From Trichomonas vaginalis G3 (lineage: Eukaryota; Parabasalia; Trichomonadida; Trichomonadidae): a DNA stretch of 64,000 nt. This document shows positions 16,538-26,480 of the stretch, piece after piece. The translations under genes and the position numbers were made by a program. The stretch lies in assembly GCF_026262505.1 (NCBI RefSeq), contig NC_067207.1:24520082-24584081 (forward strand), given 5' to 3'. How positions within the stretch are numbered: position 1 is the first letter of the stretch; each line of letters opens with the position of its first letter. A model generated the notes under the pieces. It did not search any database, was not told the DNA's origin, and saw only the letters and a list, made by a program, of their open reading frames with translations.

Positions 16538-17262
16538 ATGCAAGTCAGAAATATTCAGAACATAGCACCGAGTCTAACTGACAAGAGTATAAAGATATAC
16601 TATGAACACGTTATGATGAAACCAACCAAAATTCAAGAAAGTCAGTATACTTATGAATATCCAAGACACTGGGTAGAGTATGTAGGAGGTGAGAAAGCTA
16701 TTGAAATCAGACAGGTTCGAAGTATTCCAGCAGGAAGGACAATATTATTGAAGAACTTTAATGTTTTGAGGTATAATGATGAAACAAAGAAGCAAGATAG
16801 TTTTCCATTGCTGTGTATGTGAACCTAGACACAGGAGATGACATGAAAGTTTTTAACACAAAGCTTCAAACGGTAGTGAGAGAACAACTGACTGCGGAAG
16901 GGCATCCATTACCTTCAGAAGTTACCATAGCATATAATTTTGAAACAAACTCAATAGATTTTAAAGTCATCTCTGCAAAGAAGTCAGGTTTTACATTTAA
17001 TGAAGCAGATGTATATTCGAATGAAAACTTCAAAGCTATTGCATGGTTAGATAATGACGATTGCTTTAAGAAAATATTTAAATTCAGTGACTCAACGATG
17101 TCAATAGATGACCTTCGTGGAATGTTACCATCGACGTTTACAGTAGAAGGTTCAGCAGGATTGCTTACAAGATTGTCAATTGGTGGTATTTGGTCTCGTG
17201 AGAACATTGTTATAAAAATAGGTGTACTTAAAGTCAATGACAGGCGGATAGACCTTGTATGA
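16538..17262 (+). pseudogene. F-P-x-x-W family structural-type gene of element A, broken
   Basis: Starts with MQVRNIQN at 16538. It carries YEYPRHW followed by KAIEIRQVRSI, matching the family seen at 485-1342 and 23521-24369. The remainder is beta-rich. The region appears broken, about one break, and then runs into the N gap. Divergent from the packaging ATPase. Confidence 0.55.
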
Positions 17263-17282
17263 CACCTTTTCCCGTGTTATAG

Positions 17283-17382
17283 NNNNNNNNNNNNNNNNNN
17301 NNNNNNNNNNNNNNNNNNNNNNNNNNNNNNNNNNNNNNNNNNNNNNNNNNNNNNNNNNNNNNNNNNNNNNNNNNNNNNNNNN
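17283..17382. other. Assembly gap, 100 N
   Basis: Exactly 100 undetermined bases, the usual placeholder for a gap of unknown size between contigs. Element A is cut by it. Confidence 0.99.
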
Positions 17383-18965
17383 CATTTCATCAAAATACAG
17401 TCCATTGATTCAGGTCTGCAGGTCATTATTTCCATAAAGCTCCATGGACAAGCCTGAAGATATTACACTTAGGGTTTCTCAAAATTAACATAATAATGTC
17501 TCTTCTTATCTAAATAGTGCCCAAATACTTTTACATTAATAGGGATTAAGCGGGCTGTAAATGTTGCACTTGAACTATCTGTATTGCTGAGAATGAACCG
17601 TCATTAGGAATTCCAATCCATAACTTTAATCAGGAAAACATAAAGCCTCGTTTGTATTATGTTCTACAAATGTTCTGGTATAAATGAGGGTCTAAAGGAA
17701 TGACTTTGTATGAGATGAAACATTCATTAAAATCCATCTTTGTTCGAAATAGTTGCGGGGTCTACAGGATGTTAATTAGTAACTGTTTCCACTACGCTTC
17801 TACTTGCCTTCCGTTATGGCATAGTGAATGTGGTTCGATTTGCCATGGAACAAATTGTATTTGTCGGTGGATTTTGAATCTGAAGCAAATGCAACTTTAA
17901 GAGTTTGGATGTGAAAGCAGAAAATGATATCAGTTACAGAATAGATGTGCATTCGTAAAGGCGTCGCTAGCTGAAACTTTACTTTTAAGGGGCTTGAAAT
18001 GTTTCCTGCAAAAAGGCTGGAATAAATCGATATAAGCTTTCTAATGGAAGGAATGTCGTAACAGGAATTCTTTAAAACGAAGCTATAAAAATCTAAATGA
18101 TTTTCCTGCTGTTAATTGACCAACGAAACAATTTGTCCTGTTCTGCATGTTCCCGACATGACTCTCATACATCTTTAGTCGGAGTCGTTTGAACAAACAT
18201 TCGACTTTCTTTATTGTTCGGTAGTTTGTTGAGTTTGAGTTATAATATGCTTCTTTCTTGCGGTTTGTCTTGAGATATACGATGACGACCATTTGCAGGA
18301 GTTTTGATATCCAGCAACTGATAGAGCCTCATCAAACAATCAAAATCTGGTGGGTTTTTGTTTTATTGGAACCTAACCGAATTTATTCTATGCAATAAAT
18401 TGACCTTCCATTTTTATTACGTAATGAATGTATTGTAAAGTCCAACATAGTTATTCACCCAGGGGTGAGAGATGAATGTTACCCATTGTGGTTTATCTCT
18501 TTTAGCAGTTCCAGGGTTGTGATGGAATCTTTGCGTCAGAATATTTTCTATTAGTGTCACCAATTTCCGAAACTGCATTTGTCTATATATCGAAATATGA
18601 GCGATCTGATGAAATATGCTCTCTGGAGTAAATTCGTTTAACTGTTACGTTCTGATGTATTTACTTCATGATAAAAATATCTATTTACTTCATTACTTTC
18701 TCCACTCTTCTCTTGGTATCGTGGTGGAAGGTTGTTTCTTGAACACTTTCACATTGACACTGACATTCTCTTTTGTCTTCAACTTCTTTCCACTGGCGGG
18801 TCAGGGTTCTTTGATCTCGGTTGTGTTTTCAATGACATTCACGAACTTTGGCAATTAAGCTCTTGGTTCGTTATTGAAAAGTAACATCTGGCTTCTTTTC
18901 TTTCTGTTTCTTTTGTGGTCAGTTTGAACAGAGGTTTTATGATGGCTTCGTGGACTTCACCCCTT
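17383..18965. other. Unassigned, poor-looking sequence
   Basis: I find no convincing gene here on either strand. Frames are short and broken, unlike the dense coding on either side. It immediately precedes a badly degraded duplicate, so it may also be low-quality contig-end sequence from a Polinton. Confidence 0.5.
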
Positions 18966-21151
18966 TGTCATCCCTTTAATGTTGTCGCTCTCTGGATTCG
19001 CTAATGAACCTTTTCTTTTATCTTACAATATTTTACCATCTTTACATCTGACTATACATAATAGAATAGGATGTTGTGATTTCTCCTGGGGCGTCATTTT
19101 AAAATAATAAAAAGACTCTTCGTTCATGATTTATTGACACAGCTCATTTAACATCGGTTAAAAGTTTTAATTAGTTTTTTTATGCAGTCCAAATGACTCA
19201 GACAAGCCCTACGGACAAGACCCAAGGTGTCATAGATGTTTGAAGATTGAAGAAAGAAATTCTGGTGAGCAAGTTTAGTCGAAACTGAAGGAACAACAAA
19301 CCAAGACAAAAGGCCAGAGAGACCAAAAGAAAACTTAGTGAAAAAAACCAACTTGCTGATTAGCTGCTGGAAGACAAAAGACCCACTGTTTGCTGCGCCG
19401 AAAAAAGCTAGAGAAGAACAAAAGCAAAGGAAGACAAAAAGCAAAGGAAAGCTGGAAGCAAAGAAAGAGTAAATGGTTTATTTTATCCAAACTAAATGTA
19501 GAGACAAAACTCTTTATCTGTTGCGTTCGTTAGTGAAACCACTTGACGTTCCCAAAATAACAGGGGAACAGAGTAACGGTTTAAAGTTCCAAACAGACTG
19601 GATTGTGAACCATAAATGAAGAGAAGTACATTGGCATAAATCATGTAATAAACACGTGCTTTCAGAAAGGTTGACTTTATACTGGCAAGTCGAGATAGAA
19701 AATGGCACGTAAACAGTCTTTAAGCGCCCAAAACACCTTCACAATATACAAATAGCTCTTAAAGACGATACAACATGTTGCATGTATGATTTCATTTAAT
19801 GAGATGGTTCGAGAAAAAGGTTCAACATGAAGTAAAAGCTTTACGTGAGTTTCATTGCAACAACTGAAGGAAGAGGTAGTTCGGCCAACAACTTATAGAC
19901 TTTCAATTATGAATTTAATGAAAATGAAATGGAACTCATGATGTCCAATTCATGTGTATTCTCACCATTCAATGAAGTCGCTAAAAAAGAAAGAAAATCC
20001 ATTACGTAAATAAGATTTCAAATCTCTGAACCAAGTTGCATGATTTCAAGAATGTTATTCAATTATGATCTGCAATTGCTTCCGACGAAAATGAATTTTC
20101 AAAGATTGTAACACCGTGGCTATTTGCGGATAAAAGCAAGCAATACTTTACTCTAATATAGCCAAAGGCGTTTGAAAATGAGTTCATTTGGTCATACAAG
20201 AACTTCACCCACTTCCCTAACCCTAACATCACTATAAATTAACTTCTGCTTCAATCGTGAGTTTGGGAATAGACATGTACTCCACTTCATGACCATAAAT
20301 GCTCAGTGTTCTTGCCTCCAGATGGAAGGACTGTCTTACATTGAAGCACAACTCTTAAAGACTCTACCATCGCAGTATTGCTAAAAATCTATCGCTCGAG
20401 CTTTTATTTATTATCACCGAAATGACCTTCAGTGCTGACAAAAATAATGACCTCCAGACTTCAAACTTACAATTTAAAGCTTGTTTTAGATCGTTATTTG
20501 AAAAGTTAACTTTTCAGCAAAAGCAAGGTTGACAATCGAGCTTACATAAGTCGAATGCAATCTGCTTGACCATCATTAAGTGCATTGTAAAGTTTCATGA
20601 AACTTGGGAACTCAGAGGTCTTTGTCATTATGTTTTCAACAGGTATGTGAATGTGTCTTATCTTCTGGTAATAGCATTGTATCAGCTTCAGGGAAAATCT
20701 TCATTAGCGGTTAAAGCGAATAACATTTCTTGCTTCACGCCTTTCCATTCGTGCAGTGAAAATGCACTATCATTTAAATCTTAGTTAGGGTAAGTCATGT
20801 AGAGTCTTCTTTCCACAGTAAAACTACTTTATAAGCTAAACTTTGTTTTCCAGTGTTTATGTTCTGCAAGTCGCTAGTGGAAATTGAGGCAAGGTTCGTT
20901 TCCTATAAGTTCTTATTATCCGTATCTCTACTTAAAACTCTGTCTGCAAAGCTGTTGGGATGTTCTTTCATTACTATATAAGTGCATACTTGTCCGGTAT
21001 CCTCGGTAAAATATTTGAAGACCCATGTCTCTGGCAGTTGGTACAGAATACTTCATTCATTAAACGTTTTGACATAGACAGCATATCTAACACCAAGTGA
21101 CAGAAGTTAAAGTGTCTGCAAATGCTTTTTCGTAGCTTGAAAATAGTTTTT
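18966..21151. mobile_element. Degraded second copy of the first 2.1 kb of the window (Polinton)
   Basis: From 18966 the sequence follows window positions 1-2091 in the same order and orientation: charged tail remnant, F-P-x-x-W gene, then the 3' part of the polymerase gene. There are many tens of small differences, mostly gains or losses of a base or two, spread evenly. It is broken throughout. Even spread and contig-end position suggest poor reads rather than old decay. Confidence 0.85.
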
Positions 21152-21766
21152 CTTGTCGACCAAAACCATTCTGCTCTTGGTGTCATTGACGGTTGTATAA
21201 AAATGTTAAGAGACTTAAACCAACCACAAGGTGGTGAAGCAAATGAAATGTCATATGACGACAAATATAGACACTTCTCCATGGCAAAGATGAGACAAGT
21301 TTTAAATATTTACAATAACCGTAAACAAAAAGGTTTGGGAAACCACTCCCCCGAAGAAATGAAAAACAACCCTGACTTAGAGAAAGACTATATATTTAAT
21401 AATTTAGTCAAAAGAGACAAACAAGAAAGAATGCCGGGCTTCAAACTTCAGAAAGGTGACAAAGTAAAAATAGAAATACCTAAACGCGACCCATATGAAA
21501 ATACTATTGACTATAACAACAATGGGAACCCGACAGGTACTCACATTCGTGTTCGTAAAAATAGAAGAAAGTATACAAGAGAATATTATGAAGTTTTAGG
21601 CAAACATGGCAAAATGTACACACTGCAAGCAGAAGATAAAACTACTATTGCCAGACCTCGTTTCAAACTTGTCAAAGTTCAAGGTGGTATACTTTCAAAG
21701 ACAGTTCCTAACAAATATAAGACAACTCCTGACGAATATGCTAAAGAAGTTGAAAATGACGACTAA
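21152..21766 (+). CDS. Integrase, C-terminal part (element C)
   Basis: Encodes LGVIDGCIKMLRDLN, the helix that closes the Polinton integrase catalytic core, followed by FSMAKMRQVLNIYNNRK and the usual basic C-terminal region to residue EVENDD. The upstream part of the gene is not present because the sequence changes to the degraded copy. It ends overlapping the convergent fibre gene by 4 bases. In element A the integrase is on the same strand as the fibre gene, so the relative orientation differs. Confidence 0.75.
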   Translation, partial: LVDQNHSALGVIDGCIKMLRDLNQPQGGEANEMSYDDKYRHFSMAKMRQVLNIYNNRKQKGLGNHSPEEMKNNPDLEKDYIFNNLVKRDKQERMPGFKLQKGDKVKIEIPKRDPYENTIDYNNNGNPTGTHIRVRKNRRKYTREYYEVLGKHGKMYTLQAEDKTTIARPRFKLVKVQGGILSKTVPNKYKTTPDEYAKEVENDD

Positions 21767-23502
21767 GCAATTCTATACCATGCGTAAACTGTCATGTAAG
21801 GTGGCATGTATTCTTTACTTTGTCCCGTTGTTTGTGTATATCCTGAAACGAAATGTGTATGGTTTCCTTCTCCCTGAGTGTCATCCCAGTAACAATTTAT
21901 GGCAAACTTAACATCGTCTTTAACATCATATCCTTTACCTTTTGTCATTCCTGACCAATCCCAATATCTATGCTTATGCCAACCTGCTTGAGATGTGCTT
22001 AAATCTATGTAGTGACTGTGTGCAGGTAAATTTTCACCCGAAATCGTTTTACTTCCACCTGTTTCCTTTGAAGAGTTTGCACAATACAAAAACCTGTCGA
22101 CTATTTGTTCCCATGCACCAACACCAAACATTACTTGAGGACCTCTTGCTTCCATAGATGTATAAATAGAACCTACTGGGTTCATTAAATCAAACATATG
22201 AGATATTATAGGATTGTCTCTTTTGAACTTAAAATATAGTGCAACTATTTCAGGTTTCTTCTGGTTTGTGTCAGAATATTTTTTATAATATAATCTTATG
22301 TTTTCAGGGTAGGTAAAGTCTTGACTATAATATTTATTTCTGTCATCTGTATAATAATATACTATTCTCGTTTTTTCTATTGCATTATATCTTTTATATC
22401 TATAATAATCTAAATATAACGTTAGCTTTTGTTCATCTACATGTGGTGTTCTGTCGTCATCTCCATAGTCATAATAATATGGTGCTGGAGCTGGGTCAGC
22501 CAACGTCATACCTGCCATTTCATAAACTCTTAAATATTTCTTTTGTTCGTCTCCATATAAGTTTAAGTAGCAGTTGTTGTCTAATGGAACTTTAACTTGT
22601 GTACCATTATTCTTTATATAGCCTACATACATTTCATTGTTATTTTTCGGAATGAGTTTATACCGTATACCATTTTTTAAGGAGTGTACAAACTCCCATC
22701 TAAAATATTTGTTTTCTTCATAGATAGAAACATCCCCAACAATAGTTTCAATATTTTTTGTTGTTCCTATCAAACTTTGGTATATTTCATTGACATATGT
22801 TTTATCTGCTTTATTTTCAAGGCTAACGTTTAAGTCTGTTATTTCAGAAGATGTATGTGTATGTCCAACGGCACTTTTCCTGTTTAAGGTTTCTTGTAAG
22901 TTTGTAATATTTGCAATGGTATGTGTATGTCCAACGTCACTTTTCCTGTTTAAGGTTTCTTGTAAGTTTGTAATATCAGATATAGAATGTGTATGAGTCT
23001 TATCTGCTTTTGTCTCTAATGTTTCCTTAAGACTTGGTATTTGGTTAATATAATGTATATGAGTCTTTTTAGAATATTCGTTTTCAGCTCTTGTCACTTC
23101 ACTTGACATTTTATTGTCAACATATGTTTTGTCTGCTAGTTCAGGATGAGTATGTTCTTTTGTTGCATAAGCATTGTTAGCTCTTTCTGCTTCTTTTGCT
23201 ATTGCATCGTCTACATATTCTTTGTCAGCTTTGTTGTCAACATCTGCTTTCAAAAGAAGTTCATTTATAGGTTTCTCGTTTAAAGTTCCTTTTGTTGGAT
23301 TTATACAGACAGTATGGTTCTTATTGTCTTGAAACAGAAACTCATCTGTCATTGGGTTTAAGGTCAGTTTTAAGTTTCCTTCTTTCAATGACTCAGATAT
23401 CTTAGAATAGTTTGAAAAGTTTGTTGTGTTCTTATTTAGAGCTTGCATAATGAGTTGTCGGTTGTGTTGTATTTCTCTCATAGACGCTGTTTCATTTGAC
23501 AT
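21763..23502 (-). CDS. Phage-type tail-fibre/collar protein, second type
   Basis: A 579-residue fibre-like protein. The N-terminal half has coiled KADKTYVDNKM-type modules and two nearly identical 21-residue units containing VGHTHT and NLQETLNRKS (DNA repeats near 22856-22980). The C-terminus carries the collar-type domain: NPVGSIYTSMEARGP, GAWEQIVDRFLY, GGSKTISGENLPAHSHYI, H-K-H and H-T-H motifs, and MPPYMTVYAWYRIA. It is the same class as the fibre of element A but much shorter, with a different shaft. Such proteins mediate attachment in phages. The ATG faces the gene at 23521 across an 18-base spacer. Confidence 0.75.
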   Translation of the reverse strand: MSNETASMREIQHNRQLIMQALNKNTTNFSNYSKISESLKEGNLKLTLNPMTDEFLFQDNKNHTVCINPTKGTLNEKPINELLLKADVDNKADKEYVDDAIAKEAERANNAYATKEHTHPELADKTYVDNKMSSEVTRAENEYSKKTHIHYINQIPSLKETLETKADKTHTHSISDITNLQETLNRKSDVGHTHTIANITNLQETLNRKSAVGHTHTSSEITDLNVSLENKADKTYVNEIYQSLIGTTKNIETIVGDVSIYEENKYFRWEFVHSLKNGIRYKLIPKNNNEMYVGYIKNNGTQVKVPLDNNCYLNLYGDEQKKYLRVYEMAGMTLADPAPAPYYYDYGDDDRTPHVDEQKLTLYLDYYRYKRYNAIEKTRIVYYYTDDRNKYYSQDFTYPENIRLYYKKYSDTNQKKPEIVALYFKFKRDNPIISHMFDLMNPVGSIYTSMEARGPQVMFGVGAWEQIVDRFLYCANSSKETGGSKTISGENLPAHSHYIDLSTSQAGWHKHRYWDWSGMTKGKGYDVKDDVKFAINCYWDDTQGEGNHTHFVSGYTQTTGQSKEYMPPYMTVYAWYRIA

Positions 23503-23510
23503 TTTTATTC
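23502..23510 (+). promoter_or_regulatory. TTTTTATTC box in the divergent spacer
   Basis: TTTTTATTC, then TAGATAAAAT, then the ATG at 23521. The spacer is only 18 bases, so it must serve both divergent genes or leave nearly leaderless messages. Confidence 0.4.
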
Positions 23511-23520
23511 TAGATAAAAT

Positions 23521-24369
23521 ATGCTTTCAATAGAAAAAGAAAATTCAAGAGTTGCTACAACTAAACCATTAGATGAACTTTTTACTAATGTCGGTCAAAA
23601 GTTTGACTTAGATACTATAAAGCATGAAGGCTATCGTTTTGACTACCCATTAAGATGGCTAAGAGACCCATCTGTCACAAAAGCTATTGGCTTTCGTAGA
23701 ATGAAGTTCATTTCAGAAGCCATACATGGTTTCCCATTTACGGTCGGTTTTGAAGTTCGATACTATAACAAAGAAAAACGTATGTATGAGAAATTTGAAC
23801 AGGGAAAACTTTTACAAGTTAGTTTGCTTGTAAACTTAGAAACAACTCTTCAAGCTTTTCAAGAAAAAATAAACGATATCTATATCGAATATGCAAACCA
23901 GTATAACATTGACGAAGGAGAATACCATCTCGATATTATTTATGACAGGAAAAATGCAACTGTTAAAATCAATAAAATAGAAGACCTTGGAGAAAACGTT
24001 TATATTTCTACAAAATATAACAACTTGGCATGGTATAGATTTATGAGGATGTTAAATCAGCCTGCAGCATATCCAGTACACCCAGACTTTTATGAAGTCG
24101 AAAACCCTAATGGAACATATGAAAATGTTTTCGACCAAGATGCTATTATTGTTCATGCTTCATTTTCTGGCGCCCAAAACTCTTTCTTATGCTTGGCAAA
24201 TGACTTTTACGAAAAACCTACAAAGTTATACGAACCACCGAGTGGAAGTATTTCAGACTTTCAAGTATGGTTTACTACAGATGGAAGAAAAAGAATAATT
24301 CCATTATACCATGCGTTTTACTTAGAACTTAGTTTCATATACAACTACTATCGAACGATAAAAATATAA
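23521..24369 (+). CDS. F-P-x-x-W family structural-type protein (element C)
   Basis: A 282-residue beta-rich protein with FDYPLRW followed by KAIGFRRMKFI at about residues 40-62, matching the proteins at 485 and 16538. Its C-terminus is aromatic (YHAFYLELSFIYNYYRTIKI). It is next to the fibre gene, which supports a virion role. The frame is open and looks whole. Function is not proven. Confidence 0.6.
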   Translation: MLSIEKENSRVATTKPLDELFTNVGQKFDLDTIKHEGYRFDYPLRWLRDPSVTKAIGFRRMKFISEAIHGFPFTVGFEVRYYNKEKRMYEKFEQGKLLQVSLLVNLETTLQAFQEKINDIYIEYANQYNIDEGEYHLDIIYDRKNATVKINKIEDLGENVYISTKYNNLAWYRFMRMLNQPAAYPVHPDFYEVENPNGTYENVFDQDAIIVHASFSGAQNSFLCLANDFYEKPTKLYEPPSGSISDFQVWFTTDGRKRIIPLYHAFYLELSFIYNYYRTIKI

Positions 24370-24373
24370 CTTT

Positions 24374-24616
24374 TTAATACGGTTGAGGTGTTGGATTTGG
24401 TTGCCAACTAGACTGTGGTGCAGGTTCAGGCTGTTGTATAACAGGAGCTTGTTCTTCTGGTTCAGGGTCTTTAGGTATAATACCAACAAACTGACCTACT
24501 CTTTTACCAATATTTTTGACTCCGTTCCAAATTCCTTTTCCGACAGATTTTATTCCATTCCATATACCTCTTCCAACTCTTCTGAAGAAGTTTCCTATCT
24601 TACTGAAGAAACCCAT
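24374..24616 (-). CDS. Small amphipathic peptide with Pro-rich tail (virion-type)
   Basis: An 80-residue protein. Residues 1-50 are a strongly basic amphipathic region with a repeated G-K/R-G-I-W-N-G-I/V-K word, and residues 50-80 are rich in Pro, Gln and Glu. This make-up resembles membrane-active or core peptides of adenovirus-like particles, though I see no direct family match. Convergent with the structural-type gene, 4 bases apart, and followed by other small virion-type genes. Confidence 0.6.
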   Translation of the reverse strand: MGFFSKIGNFFRRVGRGIWNGIKSVGKGIWNGVKNIGKRVGQFVGIIPKDPEPEEQAPVIQQPEPAPQSSWQPNPTPQPY

Positions 24617-24634
24617 TTTACTATATGTAAAAAT

Positions 24635-24979
24635 CTAATGTCCGCCTAGTCTCTTACGTTTCCTGTTGAGTTCCATAGCATTCTTTAACTGGAGCTCATA
24701 CATTCTGTTTCTCCTCTGGTAGAAAACATATTCTGGGTCAACTCCTGTGTTCGCGTCATCTGCATAAAGTTGTTTATATCCCACTTCAGGGTTTGTATAA
24801 AACTCTTTCCATCTCATATTTGCATACCATGGTGGCAAACCTAACGCAGCGTCATTTGACATGGCAGTTTGCATTTTGTACATCTGTTGGCACTTGACCA
24901 TAGTTTGCCATTGCAGTTTGTATTCTAACTTCATTTGGAATATTCTCTGGGTTTGGTTGTCCAGGTTGCTGCTGTGCAT
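24635..24979 (-). CDS. Hypothetical small protein, 114 residues
   Basis: Rich in Met, Gln and aromatic residues, with a basic C-terminal helix ending NRKRKRLGGH. Encoded just upstream of the amphipathic peptide on the same strand and overlapping the frame at 24852-25154. Its Gly-Gly-His end recalls protease-processed virion proteins, but this is only suggestive. Confidence 0.5.
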   Translation of the reverse strand: MHSSNLDNQTQRIFQMKLEYKLQWQTMVKCQQMYKMQTAMSNDAALGLPPWYANMRWKEFYTNPEVGYKQLYADDANTGVDPEYVFYQRRNRMYELQLKNAMELNRKRKRLGGH

Positions 24980-25154
24980 TCGCTAATTCTGTGCGTCCAT
25001 TTAATATTAGATAAAAATATCTCTTACGAGTACATATACTGAACATTTGCAGGCATTGGTTCATCTTCATTTCTCTGTACTTTTCTGCCACGTCAAATAA
25101 ATAAATGACACAATGGAAAAAACCTAAAACAAGTAGTCCTATTTCAAACCACAT
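24852..25154 (-). CDS. Small membrane-anchored protein, 100 residues
   Basis: Residues about 4-22 (MWFEIGLLVLGFFHCVIYLF region) form a likely membrane segment, followed by a charged stretch and a Gln/Asn/Pro-rich C-terminal half. It overlaps the next gene in another frame by about 130 bases. Small membrane proteins are common in internal-membrane or entry modules of such elements; no family recognised. Confidence 0.45.
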   Translation of the reverse strand: MWFEIGLLVLGFFHCVIYLFDVAEKYREMKMNQCLQMFSICTRKRYFYLILNGRTELANAQQQPGQPNPENIPNEVRIQTAMANYGQVPTDVQNANCHVK

Positions 25155-25211
25155 TTACTTACTAATAAAATTTCTTTATTGTGACACTTTCTCCAGTTTA
25201 TAGGACCTCTC

Positions 25212-25954
25212 TCATATTCTCTTGTCATATCTAAACTCATAGTCATGTATGTCCTCTAACCATCTCATAACGGTTTCCAAACCACTTTTATCGGATGTAA
25301 AGTAAAAGCATGGATGGTTATGTATAACGTCTAAAGTTTCTAAAGAGTCTCTCAAAGTCCAGTCTACTTGGTATTGAAAATCCCATGTGTTATAGAACGG
25401 CGGGTCCACTATAAAGAAAACATTTTCCTTGTCTTTATATTTTTCATACAACTCTGTCCAATGACATCTCACAAACTCTATACCCTCAATATATTTTTCT
25501 ATGTCCTCTTTGAAAACATTTGTATAGTTAAGATATAAAACTTTTGACATAAGTGTTTCAATGTCATGAACTCTTATAGCACCACTATATAATAGTCTAG
25601 CAGATATACTATTCCAGTATATATATTCTGCTTTTTCAAAACCTCTCTCACAATATTTTTCTTATCTAATGGTATACGTTCCATCTTACCTATAGGTATC
25701 TTTTCTTTTAACTCTTTCAATATATTGTTTGTGTCTGGAATATGTTTGAGACGGTCCATATAGTTGTCGAAGTCATTGCATATAATCTTTGAGTCAGGAA
25801 ATACGGTATGACATAAATGGGATATATAGAAACTTCCACCGAACAAATCTACAAATGTTAGACCATTCGGTAGTTTCTTAAGTTCTCTCAATATAATATC
25901 TTTACATCTACTCTTATTTCCAAAGAACGGTAACGGTGGTTTTGTAAAATTCAT
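25212..25954 (-). pseudogene. N6-adenine DNA methyltransferase (Dam/D12 type), broken
   Basis: The N-terminal side shows PPLPFFGNKSRCKDII and VDLFGGSF, the AdoMet-binding signature of D12-class enzymes; the other side shows VDPPFYNT, the catalytic D-P-P-F/Y motif. The region is broken, about one break. The start at 25954 lies directly beside the terminal repeat. Enzymes of this class mark element DNA with N6-methyladenine. Confidence 0.8.
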
Positions 25955-26000
25955 TTATATATAATAATAAAAATGTTTTTACCTGAAAAGTGACAGAAAA

Positions 26001-26216
26001 GTGACAAAACATGAAAACATATATAATTTGTGAAAAGCGACACAAAAAGTGTCACCGGCTGGGGTTCGGTCCTCCTCTTGGGTCTTGGGCAAAATTTCTT
26101 ATGGGCTAGAAGGGGCGCAGCCCCTGGAAGCCCTCCAAATATAAACTTCATTTATACTAAACATCTTCAGGGCTAGAAGGGGCGCAGCCCCTGGAAGCCC
26201 CACTACCTTTTTTTTT
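26001..26216. repeat. Terminal inverted repeat, right end of element C
   Basis: Read inward, it starts with an A tract and GGTAGTGGGGCTTCC, contains the palindrome GGGGC-gca-GCCCC (26179-26191, and a duplicate block at 26112-26124), then TTCTAGCCCTGA and a block with TGTCGCTTTTCAC. The same words occur in inverted orientation at 54597-54770. A stretch of about 33 bases is duplicated within it (26103-26135 and 26170-26202). The exact outer edge is uncertain because of the A/T tract. Confidence 0.85.
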
Positions 26217-26480
26217 GATAGGGAGATTATTATTCGAGATAAATATCATTCTATTGATTTTATAGTATAGGGATAGTCAGTGGATCATAATTTTATGCCA
26301 AAAATTGACAAACTTTGAGTCATTCAAGAATGAGTGACAAATAAAAACTAGTTAGCATAATATATCTGAAACTTTTCAAAAAAAAAACTGAAATCATATT
26401 TTTGTGGATTGATAATTTAAATATTCAAAGTGAAGAGAAATACGATAAAGATTGAATGGGAAATAGAAATATAAAGTGTA
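26217..26480. other. Host intergenic DNA beside element C
   Basis: AT-rich, no gene seen. It is the upstream region of the Ser/Asp-rich gene, so the Polinton sits about 265 bases from a host start codon. Confidence 0.6.

Larger units (their letters stand above)
1..17282. mobile_element. Polinton/Maverick element A (interior, ends not seen)
   Basis: A large capsid-bearing DNA element with the Polinton hallmark set: protein-primed DNA polymerase B, retrovirus-like integrase, A32-like packaging ATPase and a penton-like protein, plus KilA-type genes and a phage-type tail fibre. The left end lies before the window and the right end is lost at the run of N. Genes are packed on both strands with short spacers that hold hairpins and tandem repeats. 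Nearly all genes keep long open frames, with perhaps one or two breaks, so the copy looks recent. Family assignment rests on the gene set and on the related terminal repeats of elements C and D elsewhere in the window. Confidence 0.9.
21152..26216. mobile_element. Polinton element C, right-hand end with terminal repeat
   Basis: Begins abruptly inside an integrase gene, where the degraded copy stops, and runs to a terminal inverted repeat ending near 26216. Contents: integrase part, tail fibre, F-P-x-x-W structural-type gene, three small virion-type genes, and a broken adenine methyltransferase next to the terminus. About one gene is clearly broken. It differs in gene order from element A, so it is a separate element or lineage. 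Confidence 0.85.

Noticed and set aside
18616-18858. An 80-codon frame in the poor-quality segment
   Set aside because: Hydrophobic, no family, and surrounded by noisy sequence.
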